A stretch of DNA of 64,000 nt from Mycoplasmatota bacterium (GTDB lineage Bacteria; Bacillota_I; Bacilli_A; MAG-NZ), in the NCBI GenBank assembly GCA_018394315.1, contig CP074575.1:1148615-1212614 (forward strand), in the 5' to 3' direction. This document shows, in pieces, positions 59,687 to 64,000 of the stretch (position 1 is its first letter; the number at the start of each line of letters is the position of its first letter). The position numbers were made by a program, and so were the translations under genes. The notes under the pieces are model-generated. The model ran no database searches, was not told the DNA's origin, and worked only from the letters and a program-made list of their open reading frames with translations.

Positions 59687-59704
59687 GGTTAAGGAGGATT
59701 TTAT

Positions 59705-59971
59705 ATGTCAGATCACCCACATTGGAAGCAGATTGTCAATAGAATGGCAAGGATAGTAGGTCATGCAAATGCCGTGAAAAGAATGTGTGAAGAGAAAAAG
59801 GAATGTACTGAGATTCTTATACAAATTGCTGCAGTAAGAGCTGCTCTAAATAATGTAGGAAAATTAATTTTAGAAGATCACATTAATCATTGTGTAATAG
59901 AGGCAGTTGAAAATAATGACAAATTAGCTCTTGATAATCTTCAAGACGCGATTAATAAGTTTATCAAATAG
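59705..59971 (+). CDS. CsoR-family (DUF156) repressor
   Basis: An 88-residue all-helical protein: IVNRMARIVGHANAVKRMCEEKKECTEILIQIAAVRAALNNVGKLILEDHINHCV. Cys34, His59 and Cys63 occupy the spacing of the copper ligands Cys36-His61-Cys65 of CsoR. An additional His4/His6 at the N-terminus recalls nickel/cobalt RcnR members. It could therefore sense Cu(I), Ni/Co or a reactive sulfur or aldehyde species. It is co-transcribed with the MATE gene (18-base gap with AAGGAGG) and its operator lies in their common promoter. Confidence 0.92.
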   Translation: MSDHPHWKQIVNRMARIVGHANAVKRMCEEKKECTEILIQIAAVRAALNNVGKLILEDHINHCVIEAVENNDKLALDNLQDAINKFIK

Positions 59972-60010
59972 TTAAAGTCTTGCTAGATGAATTTTATAAG
60001 ATAACAAAAA

Positions 60011-60040
60011 AGAGGAAACATTTATGCTTCCTCTCTTTAT
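60011..60040 (+). terminator. Terminator after csoR, shared with pcp
   Basis: AGAGGAA (60011-60017) pairs with TTCCTCT (60028-60034), with A-run left and T-rich right tail. It serves converging genes. Confidence 0.75.
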
Positions 60041-60681
60041 TAACATATTTCTCCAGAAATGTAATCAATATCTAATTTGTATTTCTCACATGCAATAATT
60101 GCAGCTTTTATGCCTTCTAGAAGAGTTTCAATGGAAAAAGAAGCGATATTTCTTTTGTTCACCACTTGTTCATGTAAGTAGGGGATATGGATAAACCCTG
60201 CCCGAATATTTAAATTGTTTTTATTTATGTAATTTAATACACCATACATTAAGTTATTACATACATAAGTTCCAGCGGTATTTGAAATTGAAGCAGGAAC
60301 ACCGATATTATTAATTTCTTTTACAATTCCCCTAATTGGTAATGTTGAAAAATACGCAGCAGGTCCATTATTATCGATGGGAATATTTTTAGGTTGATTA
60401 GATTCATTATCAGAGATTGATGCATCGTTAATGTTAATGGCTATTCTTTCTGGTGTGATAGAGTATCTTCCACCTGCTTGACCGATATTGATAATTACAT
60501 CAGGCTCGATCTCTTTGATTTTACCGGTTGTTACGCTTATAGCTTTTTGGAAAACTGTTGGAACTTCCAATTTAAAAATCTGAATATTTTCTATTTTATT
60601 AGGTAATTTCTTAATCACTTCAAATGCTGGATTAATACTTTCTCCCCCAAAAGGGTCAAAGCCTGTAACTAGTACTTTCAT
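60040..60681 (-). CDS. pcp: Pyrrolidone-carboxylate peptidase
   Basis: 213 residues with the complete catalytic triad of family C15: Glu78 in TPERIA, Cys141 in GTYVCN and His165 in GFIHIPYLHEQ. It starts MKVLVTGFDPFGGESINPAFE. The enzyme removes N-terminal pyroglutamate from peptides in the cytoplasm. ATG 60681 follows GAGGTGA. A GTG three codons upstream overlaps that site and is rejected. It is a single gene divergent from glnA. Confidence 0.95.
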   Translation of the reverse strand: MKVLVTGFDPFGGESINPAFEVIKKLPNKIENIQIFKLEVPTVFQKAISVTTGKIKEIEPDVIINIGQAGGRYSITPERIAININDASISDNESNQPKNIPIDNNGPAAYFSTLPIRGIVKEINNIGVPASISNTAGTYVCNNLMYGVLNYINKNNLNIRAGFIHIPYLHEQVVNKRNIASFSIETLLEGIKAAIIACEKYKLDIDYISGEIC

Positions 60682-60852
60682 TGGTTTCACCTCGCTTTAT
60701 ATTTTAAATAGAAATATAATAAAGTGCAAGGTTTAGATTAGATATTGGTTTCTTTACATAAATTTTTTGGAATAATTCTAAACGGTTTCTATTGTGTAAC
60801 CATTTTTCATAATTTTATGAAGACTAAGTAAATAAAATTATTAGAATATCGT

Positions 60853-60881
60853 TTTTTAAGCATAATAAACTATGCTATAAT
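60853..60881 (+). promoter_or_regulatory. glnA promoter with small palindrome
   Basis: TATAAT (60876-60881) has a weak -35 (TTTTTA at 60853-60858, 17-base spacer). AGCATA and TATGCT (about 60860-60876) form an inverted repeat between them, a possible regulator site. A GlnR-type TGTNA box was not recognised. Confidence 0.5.
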
Positions 60882-60921
60882 ATTCATTGTAAAAATCTTT
60901 AGGTCTAAAGGAGTAATAAAT

Positions 60922-62355
60922 ATGTTTAAGAATATCGAAGAAATGATTAATTATTGTGAGAACGAGAGAGTTGAAATAATTGATCTTAAAGTTGTTGATA
61001 TGAAAGGAAGATGGCATAGACTCTCTATTACTAACAAAAAATTAACTAATGAGATTATGAAAAAAGGAATAGGATTTGATGGATCAAGTTACGGTTTTCT
61101 TACTGTAGAAAAATCGGATATGGTTATGATTCCTGATGTTGAGTCTGCTTACATTGATTGTCATAAGGAACATAAAACAATTGTTTGTATTGCTAACGTT
61201 TATGTAATCAACGGACAAGATTTAATTCGTTTTGAAGATGACCCGAGATTTATAGCCGAGAAGGCTGAAAAATTTATGATTGAAAATGATATTGCAGATA
61301 CTTGTTTACTCGGTCCAGAATTTGAGTTTTTCGTGCTAGATCATGTTTCATTTAGAAATACAAATCAACACATGGAAGTTAAATTAAATTCAGAGCAAGC
61401 AAATTGGAATATGGATGATGACTCTAAACAAAATATTGGTTTCAAAGTTCCTCATCAAGGTGGTTACCATTTAGATTCTCCATTTGATCATAGTTATGAG
61501 TTTAGAACTGAAGTTGCGCTTCAAGCTGAGAAAATCAATATTCCGATTAAGTATCACCATTCAGAGAACGGTGGTCCAGGTCAAGTAGAAATAGAAGTTA
61601 ACTTTGCAGGCATCAAAGAAATGGGAGACCGTTCATTAAAACTAAAAAATTTACTAAATTTAACTGCTGTTAAAATGCATAAGACCGTTACTTTCATGCC
61701 TAAACCTTTTGTTGATGAGTGTGGGAGTGGTCTTCATGTTCACATTCAATTGACAAAAAACGGTGAATATATCATGTATGATAAGGATGGGTATTCAGGT
61801 TTATCTGAATTAGCACACTATGCGATTGGTGGTATTTTAAAACACGCTAAAGCTATCACTGCTATAACAAATCCTTCAACTAATTCATATAAAAGGTTAG
61901 TGCCAGGGTATGAAGCACCCGTGACGATAGGTTTTGCAACTGCTAATAGAAGTGCTGTAATTAGAATTCCGGGTTACACTATTACTGCTGATGAAAAACG
62001 TTTCGAGTTACGTAGTCCAGATGCAACTGCAAATCCCTACTTAGCATATTCAGCTATTATGATGGCTGCATTTGATGGAATTATTAACAAGATTGATCCT
62101 GTTAAAGAAGGCTTTGGACCATATGATTTCAATTTATACACTTTAACAGAAGAAGAACAAAAGAGCATTGATAGTTTACCAACTACACTTCTTGAGGCTG
62201 CTAAAGCACTAGAAGATGATCATGAATTCTTACTTGCTGGAGGGGTGTTTACTGAAAATATCATCAAAAATCATATTACTAGAATTAAGAATGAGTTTTA
62301 TTTAGTAAATAAATTGCCTCACCCAGTTGAATTTGAACTTTATTACAATTTATAA
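60922..62355 (+). CDS. glnA: Glutamine synthetase type I
   Basis: 477 residues, the length of the GSI-beta group and longer than the about 444 residues of Bacillus GlnA. The metal and nucleotide sites are present: LGPEFEFFVLD, EVEVNFAG-like VEIEVNFAG, SGLHVHIQL, NPSTNSYKRLVPGYEAPV, NRSAVIRIP, EKRFELRSPDATANPYLA. The extra 25 residues between FEFF and GGY (VSFRNTNQHMEVKLNSEQAN region) correspond to the beta-type insertion. NLYTLTEEE keeps the tyrosine that is adenylylated in enteric bacteria. AAAGGAG precedes the ATG. It is monocistronic with its own terminator. Confidence 0.95.
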   Translation: MFKNIEEMINYCENERVEIIDLKVVDMKGRWHRLSITNKKLTNEIMKKGIGFDGSSYGFLTVEKSDMVMIPDVESAYIDCHKEHKTIVCIANVYVINGQDLIRFEDDPRFIAEKAEKFMIENDIADTCLLGPEFEFFVLDHVSFRNTNQHMEVKLNSEQANWNMDDDSKQNIGFKVPHQGGYHLDSPFDHSYEFRTEVALQAEKINIPIKYHHSENGGPGQVEIEVNFAGIKEMGDRSLKLKNLLNLTAVKMHKTVTFMPKPFVDECGSGLHVHIQLTKNGEYIMYDKDGYSGLSELAHYAIGGILKHAKAITAITNPSTNSYKRLVPGYEAPVTIGFATANRSAVIRIPGYTITADEKRFELRSPDATANPYLAYSAIMMAAFDGIINKIDPVKEGFGPYDFNLYTLTEEEQKSIDSLPTTLLEAAKALEDDHEFLLAGGVFTENIIKNHITRIKNEFYLVNKLPHPVEFELYYNL

Positions 62356-62362
62356 ATATTTT

Positions 62363-62394
62363 AGAGTATTCGAGTTTTTGAATGCTCTTTTTTC
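62363..62394 (+). terminator. Terminator of glnA
   Basis: AGAGTATTC (62363-62371) pairs with GAATGCTCT (62380-62388, one G-U) and is followed by a run of T. Confidence 0.88.
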
Positions 62395-62460
62395 TTGATT
62401 AAACAATTTATTTATTATATCTTAATTTTTTGTGTGATATAATTTTTTAGAGGTGTTTGT

Positions 62461-64000
62461 ATGAGAGATGAATTGAAGTATTTAATAATGTTAAGTAAAA
62501 ATTTTCCGACAATACAAAGTGCATATACGGAAATTATAAACTTGAATGCAATCTTGAACTTACCTAAGGGAACAGAGCATTTTATAACAGATTTGCATGG
62601 TGCTTATGATGCGTTTTCTCATTTCGTTAAAAATGGTTCTGGTGTAATCTCGGCTAAGATAGATGATGTTTATGGTAATGATTTGAGTGGGCAAGATAAG
62701 AGAAGATTAGCAATTTTAATTATATATCCTGAATTAATGATTGAAAAATATAATAATTTACTAAACTTAGAAGAGTTTAACAATTTTGTACGACAAAATC
62801 TTGTACATTTAATTGATATTTGTAGACATGTATCAACTAAGTATACAAAAAGTAAAGTAAGAAAAGCTTTACCTAAAGAATTCGCTTATATAATAGAAGA
62901 ATTATTATATGAATCATCAAAGGAGAATAAGCAGTATTACTATAAATCAATAATTAATAAGATGATAGAACTAGATAGGGGAGTTTATTTTATATATGCT
63001 CTTTCTAAGGTTATTCAAAGATTGACTATTGATCATTTACACATAGTTGGTGATATATTTGATAGAGGTCCGCATCCGGAAAAGATTATTGATTCATTGA
63101 TTGGGTATCACAAAGTAGATATTCAATGGGGAAACCATGATATTTTATGGATGGGAGCTGCATCTGGAAGTGAGTTATGTATTGCTAATGTTATAAGAGT
63201 CACAGCTCGCTATAATTATCTAAATGTACTAAACGATGGTTATGGAATAAACCTACTTCCTTTAGTTAAACTTGCTCAGAAGTATTATTTAAAAGATTAC
63301 AACAATTTCTACCCTAAGAGTGAAATTCAAAGTGACGATTTAGATTTAGTAGCTAAGATTCATAAGGCTATTAGCATTATTCAATTTAAACTAGAATATG
63401 ACGTTTTTAAACGAAATCCTGAATTTAAACTAGAATCAAGATTATTGCTTGATAAAATAAATTATGATGATTATACAATCAAAATTAATGGAGTAACTCA
63501 TAAGTTAAATTCTAAAGATTTTCCAACAATTAATCCTAATAAACCATTTGAATTGAACGAAGAAGAATTAGATGTAGTAAATAAACTTAAAATTGGATTT
63601 ATGAAAAATGAAAAGCTGAACAAACACACCAAATTCTTATTCAGTAATGGCTCAATGTATAAGATACACAATGGGAATTTCTTGATACATGGTTGTATTC
63701 CATTAGATGCAGATGGTAGTTTATCATTACTTAGAATTGATGGTAAAAACCATATGGGAAGATCATTGTTGGATAAGTTGGAAGAAAAGATCAAATCAGC
63801 ATATTTTGATAATTCTGCTGATCATCGTAATGATTATTTTGTTTATTTATGGCAAGGATTTGCATCTCCATTATTTGGAAAAAGCGAAATGAAAACTTTT
63901 GAAAGATATTTTATTGATGATGACTCAACATGGGTTGAGGAAAACAACTCATATTTCAACTTAAGAGAAGAGGAATATATTTTAGAAAATATATTTCAAG
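62461..64000 (+). CDS. fbp: Fructose-1,6-bisphosphatase class III, 3' end outside the window
   Basis: An open frame of 513 codons begins at ATG 62461 after GAGGTG and runs off the right edge. The class III enzyme is usually about 640-670 aa, so roughly four fifths is seen. The metallophosphatase core is clear: HFITDLHGAYDAF, HIVGDIFDRGPHPEKI and IQWGNHDILWMGAASGSELCIANVIRV. Later HGCIPLDADGS and WQGFASPLFGKSEMKTFER also fit. The enzyme makes fructose 6-phosphate in gluconeogenesis. It follows glnA by about 100 bases, beyond a terminator. Confidence 0.95.
   Translation, partial: MRDELKYLIMLSKNFPTIQSAYTEIINLNAILNLPKGTEHFITDLHGAYDAFSHFVKNGSGVISAKIDDVYGNDLSGQDKRRLAILIIYPELMIEKYNNLLNLEEFNNFVRQNLVHLIDICRHVSTKYTKSKVRKALPKEFAYIIEELLYESSKENKQYYYKSIINKMIELDRGVYFIYALSKVIQRLTIDHLHIVGDIFDRGPHPEKIIDSLIGYHKVDIQWGNHDILWMGAASGSELCIANVIRVTARYNYLNVLNDGYGINLLPLVKLAQKYYLKDYNNFYPKSEIQSDDLDLVAKIHKAISIIQFKLEYDVFKRNPEFKLESRLLLDKINYDDYTIKINGVTHKLNSKDFPTINPNKPFELNEEELDVVNKLKIGFMKNEKLNKHTKFLFSNGSMYKIHNGNFLIHGCIPLDADGSLSLLRIDGKNHMGRSLLDKLEEKIKSAYFDNSADHRNDYFVYLWQGFASPLFGKSEMKTFERYFIDDDSTWVEENNSYFNLREEEYILENIFQ

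Noticed and set aside
1-64000. CRISPR arrays, insertion sequences, prophage or integrase genes
   Set aside because: No regularly spaced repeats, transposase motifs, terminal inverted repeats with target duplications, or phage genes were seen.

Overview
The window is strongly AT-rich and gene-dense. It uses the standard genetic code, has strong AAGGAGG-type ribosome binding sites and near-consensus sigma-A promoters, and carries a T-box leader and an FMN riboswitch. An LTA-synthase-type sulfatase, class III fructose-1,6-bisphosphatase, MocR, CsoR and PadR regulators, two ferredoxin-carrying MinD-type ATPases, a molybdenum hydroxylase and a Se/S-handling gene trio point to a low-GC, probably anaerobic member of the Bacillota (or a close relative). 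I cannot place it further. No rRNA, tRNA, insertion sequence, prophage or CRISPR array was seen.

Layout. 1-3.5 kb: the end of a LuxE-like acyl-protein synthetase gene and a LuxC-like acyl reductase, then small unknown genes. 3.6-15.4 kb: a carbohydrate regulon. dhaK-dhaL is divergent from an ABC importer operon (ATPase, two permeases, M42 peptidase homologue, FGGY kinase, BtpA/SgcQ homologue, LsrB-like binding lipoprotein) followed by a LacI-type regulator. Both divergent promoters carry a similar cre/LacI-like operator at the same position. 15.5-17.3 kb: a tyrosine phenol-lyase-like gene behind a T-box whose specifier reads UAC (Tyr). 17.4-21.8 kb: ppaX, then FMN riboswitch-ribD-ribE-ribBA-ribH. 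22-31 kb: a hydrolase/LuxR-type regulator pair, a PadR-controlled operon (DUF1700/DUF4097-type membrane protein, two short-chain dehydrogenases, YwaF-type membrane protein), and an LTA-synthase-like sulfatase.

31.4-36.4 kb: an ArsR/DUF2087 operon, a small kinase, an acetyltransferase, an ABC-ATPase remnant, and a YedF-DUF3343-TudS-like trio. 36.4-40.4 kb: Mrp divergent from DUF134-NifX, NifX and two ferredoxin-ParA ATPases, resembling the orange-protein (ORP) gene set of sulfate reducers. 41-43.9 kb: Ku, a stand-alone LigD-type ligase, an amphipathic repeat protein and a disordered protein. 43.9-46 kb: a MocR regulator lacking its PLP lysine, divergent from an ECF S-component, and a previously unlisted 50-aa protein. 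46.5-51.2 kb: a three-subunit molybdenum hydroxylase and a MoeA-like gene. 51.3-58 kb: a heterodimeric ABC exporter behind a 15-bp inverted repeat, a PD40 propeller lipoprotein with its TetR, and a SagB-type oxidoreductase. 58-64 kb: a MATE exporter with CsoR behind a CsoR-type operator, pcp, glnA, and a 3'-truncated fbp.

The most notable items are the co-regulated carbohydrate system with sgc-like genes on an ABC importer, the Tyr T-box on a tyrosine phenol-lyase-like gene, the ORP-like iron-sulfur ATPase cluster, and the MATE-CsoR pair. Functional statements come from motif recognition by eye; no database search was run.
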